A DNA stretch of 64,000 nucleotides from Streptomyces aidingensis (GTDB taxonomy: Bacteria > Actinomycetota > Actinomycetes > Streptomycetales > Streptomycetaceae). Made by a program: the position numbers and the translations under genes. A model generated the notes under the pieces. The model was not told the DNA's origin. It saw only the letters and a list, made by a program, of their open reading frames with translations, and ran no database searches. Positions 42,494 through 51,735 of the stretch are shown one piece after another; positions within the stretch are counted from its first letter, which is position 1, and every line of letters starts with the position of its first letter. Where the stretch lies: the NCBI RefSeq assembly GCF_900112355.1, contig NZ_FOLM01000023.1, positions 1-64,000 on the forward strand, given 5' to 3'.

Positions 42494-43681
42494 GCCGCGG
42501 AAGGCGTCCAGCCCGGTCAGGGCCTTGCCCAGCACGAGCTGGTGCATCTCGGAGGTGCCCTCGTAGGTGAGCACCGACTCCAGATTGGTGGCGTGCCGCA
42601 TCACCGGATACTCCAGGGAGATGCCGTTGGCGCCCAGCACGGTGCGGGCCGTGCGGCAGATCTCCAGCGCCTCGCGGACATTGTTCAGCTTGCCGAAACT
42701 CACCTGCTCCGGCCGCAGTTTCCCGGCGTCCAGCCGCCGCCCGAGGTGGTGCGCCAGCAGCATCCCCTTGTGCAGCTCCACCGCCATGTCGGCCAGTTTG
42801 GCCTGGGTGAGCTGGAAGGCGCCGATGGGCCGCCCGAACTGCTCACGGGTGCGCGCATAGTCCAGCGCCGCCCGGAAGCAGCTGCGGGCCGCTCCCATGG
42901 CGCCCCAGACAATGCCGTAGCGGGCGTGGCCGAGGCAGGCCAGCGGGGCGCCCAGGCCGCGCGCCCCGGGCAGCAGGGCGCCGGCCGGCAGCCGCACCTC
43001 GTCCAGCACCAGCTCGCTGGTGACCGAGGCGCGCAGGGACCACTTGTGCCGGATCTCCGGGGCGCTGAAGCCGGGGCTGTCGGTGGGCACGGCGAAGCCG
43101 CGGATGCCCTCCTCGGTGCGGGCCCAGACCACCGCCACGCCGGCCACCGAGCCGTTGGTGATCCACATCTTGCGGCCGCTGAGCACCCAGTCGCCGCCGT
43201 CGCGGCGGGCCGAGGTGCGCATGGCGCCGGGGTCGGAGCCGTGGTCCGGCTCGGTCAGCCCGAAGCAGCCGATCACCTCGCCGGACGCCATCCGCGGCAG
43301 CCACTCGCGTCTGAGCTCCTCCGAACCGAAGCGGTGCAGCGCGTACATGGCCAGCGAGCCCTGCACCGAGACCAGGGAGCGGATGCCGGAGTCGGCGGCC
43401 TCCAGCTCCAGGCAGGCCAGGCCGTACTGGAGCGCGGAGGCGCCGGCGCAGCCGTAGCCCTCCAGCGTCATGCCCAGGGCGCCCAGCGCGCCCAGCTCCC
43501 GGGCCAGCTCCCGGACGGCGGGCAGCTCGCCGCGCTCGTACCAGCCGGCGATCTCCGGCAGCACCCGGTCCGCGGCCCAGCTGCGCACGGTCTCCCGCAC
43601 CGCGAGATCCTCGGGCGCGAGCAGGTCGTCGATCCCGAGCGGGTCGGCGGGATCGAAGGGGGGCAGGGGCTCTGCGGCCAT
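42491..43681 (-). CDS. acyl-CoA dehydrogenase, glutaryl-CoA dehydrogenase-like
   Basis: 396 aa. GCFGLTEPDHGSDPGAMRT (FAD/substrate binding), WVLSGRKMWITNG, the long helical YARTREQFGRPIGAFQLTQ and the C-terminal YEGTSEMHQLVLGKALTG are seen. The EPDHGSDP and YEGT forms match GcdH: the Glu of YEGT sits at the catalytic-base position. It probably decarboxylates glutaryl-CoA to crotonyl-CoA in lysine/tryptophan catabolism. It is monocistronic on the minus strand. Confidence 0.85.
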   Translation of the reverse strand: MAAEPLPPFDPADPLGIDDLLAPEDLAVRETVRSWAADRVLPEIAGWYERGELPAVRELARELGALGALGMTLEGYGCAGASALQYGLACLELEAADSGIRSLVSVQGSLAMYALHRFGSEELRREWLPRMASGEVIGCFGLTEPDHGSDPGAMRTSARRDGGDWVLSGRKMWITNGSVAGVAVVWARTEEGIRGFAVPTDSPGFSAPEIRHKWSLRASVTSELVLDEVRLPAGALLPGARGLGAPLACLGHARYGIVWGAMGAARSCFRAALDYARTREQFGRPIGAFQLTQAKLADMAVELHKGMLLAHHLGRRLDAGKLRPEQVSFGKLNNVREALEICRTARTVLGANGISLEYPVMRHATNLESVLTYEGTSEMHQLVLGKALTGLDAFRG

Positions 43682-43894
43682 CGTTACGCCTCCGGTGCGA
43701 GGAAGTCCCGGTCAGGGGCCGAAGCCCCGCCAGACGCTACGGGCCGGTAACCCCGCCCGGCAAGCATCCCCTCCCGCGCTGTGGCCTCCCCCACCCCGGG
43801 CCCCGCACGCCGCGGCACCCGCACACCCCCCACTCGCGCGCCCCCAGTCGCGGGCCCCCGGTCGCGGGCCCGCGCTCCGTCCCGGCCCGCGGCG

Positions 43895-43910
43895 CGCCCG
43901 GTGCCGGGCG
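43895..43910. terminator. hairpin after the DHA2 transporter gene
   Basis: CGCCCGG-TG-CCGGGCG just past the transporter stop (43914, minus). The rest of the 232-base gap is GC-rich short repeats (TCGCGGGCCC units) and presumably the ACAD promoter. Confidence 0.4.
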
Positions 43911-43913
43911 GCC

Positions 43914-45551
43914 TCAGCGGTCGGCGGGGGGCGGCGGGGTGCCCAGATCGCGCGGCAGGCGGAGCGCGGCCACCGCGCCGGCGAGCAGCAGCAGCGCGCT
44001 GACCACCAGCACGCTGTGGGTACCGCTGACGAACGCGTGCCGGGCGGTCAGCCGCAGCGCCTCACCGGCCTCGCCCCCCACCTGGTCGGCCACCGCGTAC
44101 GCCTCGGCCAGGGAGTGCCGCGCGGCGGCCAGATCGGCCTCCGCCAGGCCCGCGACCCGGCCCACCCCGGGCCCGTAGACGGCGTTCATGATGCTGCCCA
44201 GCAGCGCGATGCCCAGCCCGGCCCCGAACTGGTAGGCCGTCTCGCCGATCGCCGCCGCCTCCCCGGCCTGCGCGGCCGGGGCATCGCTGAGCATCGACTC
44301 ATAGGCGCCGAACAGCGTGGTCTCCAGCCCGAAGCCGAGCATCACGAAGGCGGCGGTCAGCAGTCCCGGCCGGTCCTGCTCGCCCAGTCCGAGCAGGGCC
44401 AGCACGGCCACCGCGGTGAGCAGGAAGCCGAGCGACACCATGGTGCGCGGGCCCATCAGGGTGAGCATCCGGGAGCCGGCCAGACCGGCGGCGACGGCCG
44501 CCACGCTCAGCGGCAGCAGCCGCAGCCCGGTCTGCAGCGGGCTGAGCCCGAAGACGAGCTGGAGGTACTGGGCGGCGACCAGCGCGAGCCCGACCAGCGC
44601 CAGCACGGTGAGCACGATGCAGCCGACCGCGGTGCCGAAGGCCGCCCGGCGGAACGCCGAGAGATCCAGCAGCGGGCAGTGCCGCCGCCGCTGGCGGCGG
44701 ACGAACACGGTCAGCAGGGCCGCGCCCAGACCGGCCAGCAGCAGCGTGCCCGGCGAGAAGAGGTCCCCGCCGCCCGCCCGCTTCACGGCCAGGATCACGC
44801 CGAACAGCCCGCCGGCGGCCAGCACCGCCCCCAGCACGTCCCAGGGCCCGGTGCCGTCCCCGGTGCACTCCGGCAGCAGCCAGCGGCCCACCGGCAGGCA
44901 GACGGCCATCAGCGGGATGTTGATCAGAAAGACCGAGCCCCACCAGAAGTGTTCCAGCAGCACCCCGCCGACCAGCGGACCGAGCGCCGCCCCCACCGCC
45001 GCCACGGCGCTCCACACACCGATCGCCAGCGCGCGCTCCCGCCGGTCCGGGAAGACGTGCCGCAGCAGCGAGAGCGTGGCCGGCATGATCATGGCCCCGC
45101 CGACGCCCAGCAGCGCCCGGGCGGCGATCAGCACTTCCGGCGAACCGGCCAGCGCGGCCAGCGCGGAGGCGCCGCCGAAGCAGCCGTATCCGAGCAGCAG
45201 CACCCGGCGGCGGCCCACCCGGTCCCCCAGGGTGCCGAACAGGATCAGCAGCGAGGCGCAGACCAGCGGGTAGATGTCCACGATCCACAGCAGCGCGATG
45301 GGACCGGGCCGCAGATCCGCGGTGACCGCGGGCACCGCCACATGGAGCACGGTGGCGTCGACGGCGACCAGCAGCAGGCTGGCGCAGAGCACGGCCAGCA
45401 CCGCCCAGCGGTTGCGCGCGCCGCGCGGCCCGGGACCGCCCCGGACGGCACCGCCGGCCGGGCGGGGAGCGGCGGTGCCGGGGATCGCTGCGTGCCGGGC
45501 GACATCGCCTTGGACCGTTGCTGATCCGGGCGTGGTCGTGGATCCCGGCAT
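43914..45551 (-). CDS. MFS drug transporter, DHA2 family (14 TMS)
   Basis: 545 aa from ATG 45551 (GGAGG seven bases upstream). About 14 hydrophobic helices. Motif A LFGTLGDRVGRRRVLLLG, motif B-like ALLGVGGAMIMPATLSLLRH and motif C-like VGAALGPLVGGVLLEHFWW mark a DHA2 proton antiporter of the SmvA/QacA type. It probably exports a cationic or lipophilic compound. No regulator gene is adjacent. A 520-base gap with an inverted repeat lies upstream. Confidence 0.9.
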   Translation of the reverse strand: MPGSTTTPGSATVQGDVARHAAIPGTAAPRPAGGAVRGGPGPRGARNRWAVLAVLCASLLLVAVDATVLHVAVPAVTADLRPGPIALLWIVDIYPLVCASLLILFGTLGDRVGRRRVLLLGYGCFGGASALAALAGSPEVLIAARALLGVGGAMIMPATLSLLRHVFPDRRERALAIGVWSAVAAVGAALGPLVGGVLLEHFWWGSVFLINIPLMAVCLPVGRWLLPECTGDGTGPWDVLGAVLAAGGLFGVILAVKRAGGGDLFSPGTLLLAGLGAALLTVFVRRQRRRHCPLLDLSAFRRAAFGTAVGCIVLTVLALVGLALVAAQYLQLVFGLSPLQTGLRLLPLSVAAVAAGLAGSRMLTLMGPRTMVSLGFLLTAVAVLALLGLGEQDRPGLLTAAFVMLGFGLETTLFGAYESMLSDAPAAQAGEAAAIGETAYQFGAGLGIALLGSIMNAVYGPGVGRVAGLAEADLAAARHSLAEAYAVADQVGGEAGEALRLTARHAFVSGTHSVLVVSALLLLAGAVAALRLPRDLGTPPPPADR

Positions 45552-46071
45552 CTGCGCACCTCCCTCGATGGCCTCCCGGCCCGACCGGCACCGACTGATC
45601 TGGCCGCGCCGTTCCGGCCGTGACGAACGGGGGACCGCCCGGTGGGGAGCCGGAGCGGGACCGCGCACGGGGACGGTGCGGGGCAGATGGTCAGCTAGCG
45701 TACGTCAGCCGCCGGGAGGGCCGTGCACACACCGTTCCGGCGGGGGGCGGGTGCACCGCCCGCCCGGTGTCCGCACCGACGTGGCCGGCCGGCCCGGCGG
45801 TTGCGGGGCGTACGGCCCGGCACGCGTCCGTGGCATTCCCGTACCGCCGCCGTGACCGGATCCGGGACCGGTTCCCGGCGGCCCGCCGAAATGTGCCGGC
45901 CCGGACGTCGGCGGCCATTGATTCAGTCATGAACAAGGTGAATCATCCACCGCGGGCATTCGGCAAAACCAGGGGATCGACGTCCCGATTCCGATAGCGA
46001 AGACATCACATAGGGATCACGAAGACCGGCGCGAGACGGAACCCCGCCATCACCGGCTGTAATGTTGAGGA
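45552..46071. other. 520-base divergent intergenic stretch
   Basis: Between the transporter (minus) and PAP2 (plus). No ORF here has both a ribosome site and family likeness. It becomes less GC-rich from about 45910. It carries TGATTC-N15-GAATCA at 45919-45945 and probably the leaderless PAP2 promoter. Confidence 0.45.
45919..45945. promoter_or_regulatory. TGATTC/GAATCA inverted repeat
   Basis: TGATTC 45919-45924 and GAATCA 45940-45945, perfect 6-base arms 15 apart in the AT-richer part of the gap. It could be a regulator site, but the target and binder are unknown. Confidence 0.35.
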
Positions 46072-47064
46072 GTGCCTATCGACCGTCTCTTTGCCCGACT
46101 GGAGCAGGAGCCGCAGCGCCCGGACGCCGCGATTCCGCGCATGAGCCGTACGCGAAGGTCGATCCTGGGTGCCACCCTGGCCTTCTACGCGCTGATCGTG
46201 TACGCGGTGCTGAGCACCTCGTGGCTGGTCAGGCTGGACTGGCAGGTGATGCTCTTCCGGCCCTACAAGCAGTGGCCCGGGCTGCACGCCTTCCTGGACT
46301 ACTTCGTGGTGCTGGGCCAGCGCGGCCCCACGGCGGTGCTGATCGCCGCCTGGCTGGGCTGGCGGTCCTGGCGGCAGCGCACCCTGCGCCCACTGCTGGT
46401 GATGGCCGCCGCGCTGCTGCTGCTCAATGTCAGCGTGGGGGCGGCCAAGCTCGGCATGGCCCGCGAGGGCCCGCACTACGCCAACGTCATAGGCTCCAAC
46501 GAGATGTTCCTGACCGGGGACATATTTCCCTCGGGGCACACCGCCAACGCGGTCGTGACCTGGGGAATCCTGGCGTATCTGGCCACCACCTCGCGGGCCC
46601 GGCGGATCCTGTCGGTGACCGCCGCGGTGTTCGCGCTCGGGGTCGGCACCACCACGGTCTACCTGGGCACCCACTGGGTGACCGATGTGCTGCTCGGCTG
46701 GGCCGCGGGGCTGGCGGTGCTGCTGGCCATGCCGTGGTTCGAGCCGATCGTCGCCTGGGCCGAGTGGCGGCTGCTGACCACCCGGGACGCGCTGCGCGCG
46801 GGCTACCGGACGTTCCGGGCGTATGCGCCGGAGGCGCTCCACCCGCACGCCGCCGGGCAGGGGCTGCACGGGGTGCGGGCCGGGGAGCCGGCCGCCCCGC
46901 CCCGGCATCCGGAGCCGCAGCCGGCCGGAGCGGCGCGGGGCGTGCCACAGCTCACCGGGGAACTGCGGCCCTGGCATCCGGCGGCCCGCCCACAGGGCGG
47001 CCACCAGGGCAGTCCGGCCGGGTACGGCGAGCAGCCGGCGGGCCGTCCGGTCGGCAGCCACTGA
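46072..47064 (+). CDS. PAP2-family membrane phosphatase
   Basis: 331 aa from GTG 46072. Six hydrophobic helices with the PAP2 motifs KLGMAREGPH (KxxxxxxRP-like), DIFPSGHTANAV (PSGH) and VYLGTHWVTDVLLG (HxxxD). It probably dephosphorylates phosphatidic acid or undecaprenyl pyrophosphate at the membrane. The C-terminal 75 residues are a Pro/Gly/His-rich cytoplasmic tail. TAATGT ends 6 bases before the GTG, and GAGGA abuts it too closely to be a ribosome site, so translation is probably leaderless. Confidence 0.85.
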   Translation: MPIDRLFARLEQEPQRPDAAIPRMSRTRRSILGATLAFYALIVYAVLSTSWLVRLDWQVMLFRPYKQWPGLHAFLDYFVVLGQRGPTAVLIAAWLGWRSWRQRTLRPLLVMAAALLLLNVSVGAAKLGMAREGPHYANVIGSNEMFLTGDIFPSGHTANAVVTWGILAYLATTSRARRILSVTAAVFALGVGTTTVYLGTHWVTDVLLGWAAGLAVLLAMPWFEPIVAWAEWRLLTTRDALRAGYRTFRAYAPEALHPHAAGQGLHGVRAGEPAAPPRHPEPQPAGAARGVPQLTGELRPWHPAARPQGGHQGSPAGYGEQPAGRPVGSH

Positions 47065-47100
47065 GCGCGCCGCGGCACGGGTCCCGGGCCATGGCGGCCC

Positions 47101-47117
47101 GGGCCGCCCGGCGGCCC
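47101..47117. terminator. short hairpin between PAP2 and I78 genes
   Basis: GGGCCG-CCCGG-CGGCCC in the 58-base gap between convergent genes. The flanking GC-rich bases could extend it. Confidence 0.4.
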
Positions 47118-47122
47118 GTGGC

Positions 47123-47338
47123 TCAGCCCTGCCAGCAGCGCACCACCCGGTCGTCCCGCACCGCGAGGTTGAGGCGGCCGGCGCGGTACTCCATGGTGAT
47201 GACCGCGTCCGGCGGCACCACCCGTACCGTGGTCCAGCCGCGGTCCCGGGCCCGCTGCTCGGCAGCGTGCGCGGGCAGGCCCAGATAGCCGTCTGTCTCG
47301 TCGCGGGGCAGACCCGCCCCGCCGGGTTCCGGTGACAT
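47123..47338 (-). CDS. I78-family peptidase inhibitor
   Basis: 71 aa from ATG 47338. The conserved block GYLGLPAHAAEQRARDRGW, then VRVVPPDAVITMEYRAGRLN and VRDDRVVRCWQG, matches the potato-inhibitor-like I78 family, small inhibitors of serine peptidases. No signal peptide is seen, so it would act in the cytoplasm or need an unseen start. It is convergent with PAP2. Confidence 0.8.
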   Translation of the reverse strand: MSPEPGGAGLPRDETDGYLGLPAHAAEQRARDRGWTTVRVVPPDAVITMEYRAGRLNLAVRDDRVVRCWQG

Positions 47339-47849
47339 GCCGCCCACCGTACGGGGTGGCGCGGACACCCGGAAGTTCCGGCCCGGTCCTTGCCCTGTCA
47401 CCATTCCGTCACGGAACGCCCGGCGTGCGGCCCCGTTCGGCAACGATGTTCCGTAGCCCATTCGGACGTGGCGGTAATTCACATTTCCCGCCGCCCGGCC
47501 GCCGCCGGACCGCCGCCGAAAAAGTTCCGGCAATATGACGGTCGCGAGCGGATGGGAGCGGCGGTCCCGGCCGCAACTCCCATTGCCCCGGCGTTCCCGC
47601 GTGTTCCCCCGCTCACCGGCGGAATTACCCACGGTGTCCGCCGGAGGCCACTTCCGTGCCCGGCCGCCCCGCGGCCACGGGCAGTACGGCCCCGGCGCCC
47701 CGGCCCGGGCGCGACACCGCGGCGCGCCTCTGCGGCGTGCGCCCGGGGGATGCCGCGCGCGCCGTAAGGCCGTGACAAAAGCCGCCGCCCGCCGTTGGAC
47801 ACGTCGCAGCCTCATCAGGCGGCGGAGATTCCGATTCCGAGGAGCGTCT
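47339..47849. other. 511-base divergent intergenic stretch
   Basis: Between the I78 gene (minus) and the CxxC protein gene (plus). No supported ORF; minus-strand frames are low-complexity shadows. An AT-richer patch at about 47460-47540 (GGTAATTCACATTTCCCG) may hold promoters. No clear operator is seen. Confidence 0.4.
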
Positions 47850-48653
47850 GTGTCCCTCATGCTCGACGTCAGTGATGACGTACGTGCCGAGCTCGGCGAT
47901 GAAGAAGCCGACCGACTCCTGGCCGGCGAGAACGCGCCGCGCACCTACGACTGCACGTCGTGCCAGTCCCCCGGCGACAGTTCCCGGCAGCGCACCAGCA
48001 CCGTGCTGTTCGTGGGCGACGAGACGGCCGTGCTGGCCTTCGCCCACGCGGACTGCTTCCCCTCCCAGGTGGTCCCGGTCTCCGAGGAACAGCTCAAGGG
48101 CGCGGTGCGGTCCATCACCGGCGGCAACGGCGGGCAGCAGTCCGCCCCCACCGCGGCGGACATCCCGGGGGCAGATCCCGGCCAGGCGGTGCTCAGCGTG
48201 ACCTGTGGCCAGGTGCTGCTCGGGGATGAGCTGTATCCGGCGATGGTGGTGGAGCCCAGCGCCCCGGTGGTGCGCCCCGGCAGCGAGGGACCGGGCGACG
48301 ACTTCCTGCCGCTGCTGATCGAGCACGGTTTCATGCCGGTGATGGAGATGAACAAGCCGCCGTCCGAGATGGCCGGCTGGTCGGTACTGGTGGTCAACGG
48401 CCGGCTGCACTCGGTGCTCCAGCCGGGCCTGGTCGGCGGCCCCACGGTCTCCTGGTGGGAGGCCCACCAGCCGCTGCCGGTCACCGACGAATGGCGGTCG
48501 GCGGCCCGGCAGCGCAACAGCGTGCTGGTCTACGCGGCCCCGGCCGGATCGATCGGGCGCCAGCCGCGCGAGGACCTGCTGCGGACGGCGCTGGACGGCG
48601 CCGCCTCGCGCGGCCTGCTGGTGGGCGGTTCCATGCCGCTCTCCGGCACCTGA
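47850..48653 (+). CDS. conserved hypothetical protein with Cys pair
   Basis: 267 aa from GTG 47850, with GAGGAG at 47839-47844. The N-terminal part contains YDCTSCQSPGD and, later, AFAHADCFPSQ, so CxxC plus His/Cys could bind zinc. The rest is a mixed fold with LSVTCGQVLLGDELYPAMVV and GRLHSVLQPGLVGGPTVSWW. There is no signal or membrane segment. I do not recognise the family, though the codon bias and ribosome site are strong. A long hairpin terminator follows. Confidence 0.75.
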   Translation: MSLMLDVSDDVRAELGDEEADRLLAGENAPRTYDCTSCQSPGDSSRQRTSTVLFVGDETAVLAFAHADCFPSQVVPVSEEQLKGAVRSITGGNGGQQSAPTAADIPGADPGQAVLSVTCGQVLLGDELYPAMVVEPSAPVVRPGSEGPGDDFLPLLIEHGFMPVMEMNKPPSEMAGWSVLVVNGRLHSVLQPGLVGGPTVSWWEAHQPLPVTDEWRSAARQRNSVLVYAAPAGSIGRQPREDLLRTALDGAASRGLLVGGSMPLSGT

Positions 48654-48677
48654 CCGGACGGCGCCGGTCCCGGGGAC

Positions 48678-48724
48678 GCGGGGCAGCACTCAGGACGGCT
48701 GGGGCGTCCGGAGGGCTGCCCCGC
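48678..48724. terminator. long two-step hairpin terminator
   Basis: GCGGGGCAGC / GCTGCCCCGC outer arms (perfect 10) with an inner CTCAGGACG / CGTCCGGAG stem (one mismatch) and a GCTGGGG loop, 25 bases after the preceding stop. Confidence 0.8.
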
Positions 48725-48860
48725 ATCGTTGCCGCGTATCGTCGCTCCGCCCGGCGCCGGGAGCCCGCCGCCGCTCCGCGCACCGCAGGAGCGTGTGGGG
48801 CGTTCAGGGGGTGCCGGACGCGCGCCCGCATCCGCCGGGTGATCTGATCGTTGGAGAAGC

Positions 48861-49202
48861 GTGCAGCATTTCCATGTCTCCGCCTCCGCCTCCGGCTCCG
48901 CCACGTCCGCCACGTCCGGACGCCACCGCTCCATCCCCGCCATGCGTCCGGTCTACGAGGAACCGGGCGAGCGTTCGGCCACGCCGATCTACGACTCGCT
49001 GTGCGCCGAATACCGGCGGCTGTTCCGGGCCGTGCCCGGGGAGCGGCAGGGCGAGGAGGCGCTGGGCTTCCGCGGCTTCGCCGCGCTGAGCTGGCTCGGC
49101 GCCACCTACGGCAGCCGGAACCCGGCCGCGGAGAAGAGCGCCCGGCACGCCCTGCCGGCCGGCGGCCGGGAGACCGGCCCGGCCGAGCGCGGCGGGCGCT
49201 GA
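48861..49202 (+). CDS. small hypothetical protein
   Basis: 113 aa from GTG 48861 (GGAG four bases upstream). A Ser/Ala-rich head is followed by a plausible folded core, MRPVYEEPGERSATPIYDSL, CAEYRRLFRAVPGERQGEEA and FRGFAALSWLGATYG. The ATG at residue 28 (48942) is an alternative start if the head is not translated. The family is not recognised. It is convergent with der, 27 bases between stops. Confidence 0.6.
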   Translation: MQHFHVSASASGSATSATSGRHRSIPAMRPVYEEPGERSATPIYDSLCAEYRRLFRAVPGERQGEEALGFRGFAALSWLGATYGSRNPAAEKSARHALPAGGRETGPAERGGR

Positions 49203-49229
49203 GCCGCACCGCGCCCGGCACCGGCCGGC

Positions 49230-50750
49230 TCAGTCGTGACGGCGGGCCTTGCCCTTGGCGCCCTTGCCGGTACCGCGCTTCTCCCGCACCCGGACCGAGA
49301 GATGGATCGGGGTGCCCTCGAAACCGAATTCCTCGCGCAGCCGCCGTTCGATGAAACGGCGGTAGCCCGCCTCCAGGAATCCGGTGGCGAACAGCACGAA
49401 GCGCGGCGGCCGGGCCCCGGCCTGGGTCCCGAACAGGATGCGCGGCTGTTTGCCGCCCCGCACCGGGTGCGGATGGGCGGCGACCAGCTCGCCGAGGAAG
49501 GAATTGAGCTTGCCGGTCGGCACCCGGGTCTGCCAGCCCTCCAGGGCCCGCTCCAGCGCCGGGACCAGCTTGTCCAGATGACGTCCGGTGGCGGCCGAGA
49601 TGTTGACCCGCGGCGCCCATCGGACCTGGGCGAGATCGCGCTCGATCTCCCGCTCCAGATAGTGCCGGCGTTCCTCGTCCAGGGTGTCCCACTTGTTGTA
49701 GGCGATGACCAGGGCCCGGCCGGCCTCCACCGCCATGGTCAGGATGCGGGTGTCCTGCACGCTGATGGTGTCGGAGGCGTCGATGAGCACCACCGCGGCC
49801 TCGGCCTTCTCCAGGGCGGCGGCGGTGCGCAGCGAGGCGTAGTAGTCGGCGCCGGCCTGAAGGTGGGTGCGGCGGCGGATGCCGGCCGTGTCGACAAAGA
49901 CCCATGGCTTGCCGCCCAGCTCCACCACTTCGTCCACCGGGTCGCGGGTGGTGCCGGCCAGTTCGTTGACCACCACCCGTTCCTCGCCCGCCACCTTGTT
50001 CAGAAGTGACGACTTGCCGACATTGGGGCGGCCGATCAGGGCGATCCGGCGGGGGCCGCCCGGCGCCACCGAGAAGGTCTCCGGCGGGGCCTCGGGCATG
50101 GCCCGGAGCACCGCGTCCAGCAGGTCCCCGGTGCCGCGGCCGTGCAGCGCGGAGACCGGATGCGGCTCGCCGACGCCCAGCGACCACAGAGCGGCGGCAT
50201 CCGCCTCGCCGGACGGGCCGTCCACCTTGTTGGCGCACAGCACCACCGGCTTCCCGGTGCGGCGCAGCAGCCTGACCATGTTCTCGTCGGTGTCGGTGGC
50301 ACCCACCGAGGCGTCCACCACGAAGACCACGGCGTCGGCGGCCTCGATGGCGAACTCGGCCTGGGCCGCCACCGACGCCTCGATGCCGAGCACGTCCTGC
50401 TCCCAGCCGCCGGTGTCCACCACCTTGAAGCGGCGGCCGGCCCACTCGGCCTGGTAGGTCACCCGGTCCCGGGTGACTCCGGGACGGTCCTCGACCACGG
50501 CCTCGCGGCGGCCCAGGATGCGGTTGACCAGAGTCGACTTGCCGACATTGGGCCGGCCGATCACGGCGAGCACCGGGAGCCGTCCGCTCCCCTTGGCGAG
50601 TTCGCTGTCGACCTCGGCGGCCTCGAAGCCCTCCTCGGCCGCGAGGCGCATGAACTCCTCGTACTCGGCCTCGCCCAGCGCACCGTGCGGGGCCTCGGTG
50701 CCCTGGTGGTGCCCCGGGGAATGCCCCGGGGAATGAAGATCGTCGTGCAT
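49230..50750 (-). CDS. der: ribosome biogenesis GTPase Der (EngA)
   Basis: 506 aa from ATG 50750. Two tandem G domains: GRPNVGKSTL, DTGGW and NKVD in the first; GRPNVGKSSL, DTAGI and NKWD in the second. A C-terminal KH-like domain ends in a basic tail (REKRGTGKGAKGKARRHD). It assembles the 50S subunit. The His-rich N-terminal extension (HDDLHSPGHSPGHHQG) comes partly from a 12-base tandem duplication. It is last in the cmk-der pair. Confidence 0.95.
   Translation of the reverse strand: MHDDLHSPGHSPGHHQGTEAPHGALGEAEYEEFMRLAAEEGFEAAEVDSELAKGSGRLPVLAVIGRPNVGKSTLVNRILGRREAVVEDRPGVTRDRVTYQAEWAGRRFKVVDTGGWEQDVLGIEASVAAQAEFAIEAADAVVFVVDASVGATDTDENMVRLLRRTGKPVVLCANKVDGPSGEADAAALWSLGVGEPHPVSALHGRGTGDLLDAVLRAMPEAPPETFSVAPGGPRRIALIGRPNVGKSSLLNKVAGEERVVVNELAGTTRDPVDEVVELGGKPWVFVDTAGIRRRTHLQAGADYYASLRTAAALEKAEAAVVLIDASDTISVQDTRILTMAVEAGRALVIAYNKWDTLDEERRHYLEREIERDLAQVRWAPRVNISAATGRHLDKLVPALERALEGWQTRVPTGKLNSFLGELVAAHPHPVRGGKQPRILFGTQAGARPPRFVLFATGFLEAGYRRFIERRLREEFGFEGTPIHLSVRVREKRGTGKGAKGKARRHD
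50711..50734 (-). repeat. 12-base tandem duplication in the der N-terminus
   Basis: GCCCCGGGGAAT twice, encoding HSPG-HSPG in the His-rich head of Der. Confidence 0.7.
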
Positions 50751-50832
50751 GAGTCCTGTCTCGCGTCCGTTGAAGTTGGGGTGCGCCCGGCTCACCGGTC
50801 GGTGTGCCCCGCGCACGGCCGGGCGGGCCGCC

Positions 50833-51549
50833 TCAGCCGGCCACGGCGCCGCGCCGCCGCGCGTCGTCCCGCCGCTGCTCGACCAGGGTGATGATGTGCG
50901 CGATCACCTGCTCCAGGGTGAGCTCGGAGGTGTCGATCTCCACCGCGTCCGCCGCCTTGGCGAGCGGGGATGCCGCGCGGCCGGAGTCCGCGGCGTCGCG
51001 GCGGGCCAGCGCCTCGCGGGTGGCCTCCAGGGTGGGGGCGCCGGTGGTGCCGGCCAGTTCGCCGTTGCGGCGGGCGGCCCGGGCCTCGGGCGAGGCGGTG
51101 AGAAAGATCTTGAGATCGGCGTCGGGCAGCACAGTGGTGCCGATGTCCCGGCCCTCCACCACGATGCCGGGTACGGCGGAGCGGGCGACGGACCGCTGGA
51201 GCTCGGTGATCCGGGCACGGATCTCGGGCACCGCGCTGACCGCGCTGACCGCGCCGGTGACCTCCGGGCCGCGGATGGGCCCCGACACATCGGCGCCGTC
51301 CACGGTGATGGCGGGATGCGCCGGGTCGGTGCCCGAGACGATCTCCGGCTTGCCGGCGGCCGCGGCCACCGCCGCCGGATCGGCGGTGTCGATCCCGTTG
51401 CGCAGCATCCACCAGGTCGCGGCCCGGTACTGGGCCCCGGTGTCGAGGTAGCGCAGGCCCAGGCGGGCCGCGACCGCCCTGGAAGTGCTGGACTTGCCCG
51501 TGCCGGACGGCCCGTCGATGGCGACGATGAGAGCGGGGGTAGCAGACAC
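50833..51549 (-). CDS. cmk: cytidylate kinase
   Basis: 238 aa from GTG 51549, favoured because AAAGG lies about 11 bases upstream; GTG 51561 abuts it. P-loop AIDGPSGTGKSSTSRAVA, GLRYLDTGAQYRAATW, IVVEGRDIGTTVLPDA and FLTASPEARAARR. It phosphorylates CMP/dCMP. It is followed by der after 82 bases, the common cmk-der order. Confidence 0.95.
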   Translation of the reverse strand: MSATPALIVAIDGPSGTGKSSTSRAVAARLGLRYLDTGAQYRAATWWMLRNGIDTADPAAVAAAAGKPEIVSGTDPAHPAITVDGADVSGPIRGPEVTGAVSAVSAVPEIRARITELQRSVARSAVPGIVVEGRDIGTTVLPDADLKIFLTASPEARAARRNGELAGTTGAPTLEATREALARRDAADSGRAASPLAKAADAVEIDTSELTLEQVIAHIITLVEQRRDDARRRGAVAG

Positions 51550-51735
51550 GGCGGGGCGCACCTTTCGAGAGAACCGGAGGAACCGGGGCCTGGACGAGAC
51601 CGGACAGCGCGGCGACCGTCCCGCACGGGCGCCGGCGGCCCGGGATCCGGCGCCGCGCCTGTGGGCGAAGGGTCCTGGGCAAGGGTAGCCGTTCCGGGCC
51701 GGGGCCCGCCGCCGGCCGCCCGCCGGGGCCGGCGG

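Noticed and set aside
43800..43900. CRISPR-like or mobile repeat (TCGCGGGCCC units)
   Set aside because: Only two short GC-rich copies, no spacers or flanking genes; simple sequence.
45620..45997. 125-codon ORF in the transporter/PAP2 gap
   Set aside because: No ribosome site, Arg/Pro-rich, and it crosses the probable PAP2 promoter region.
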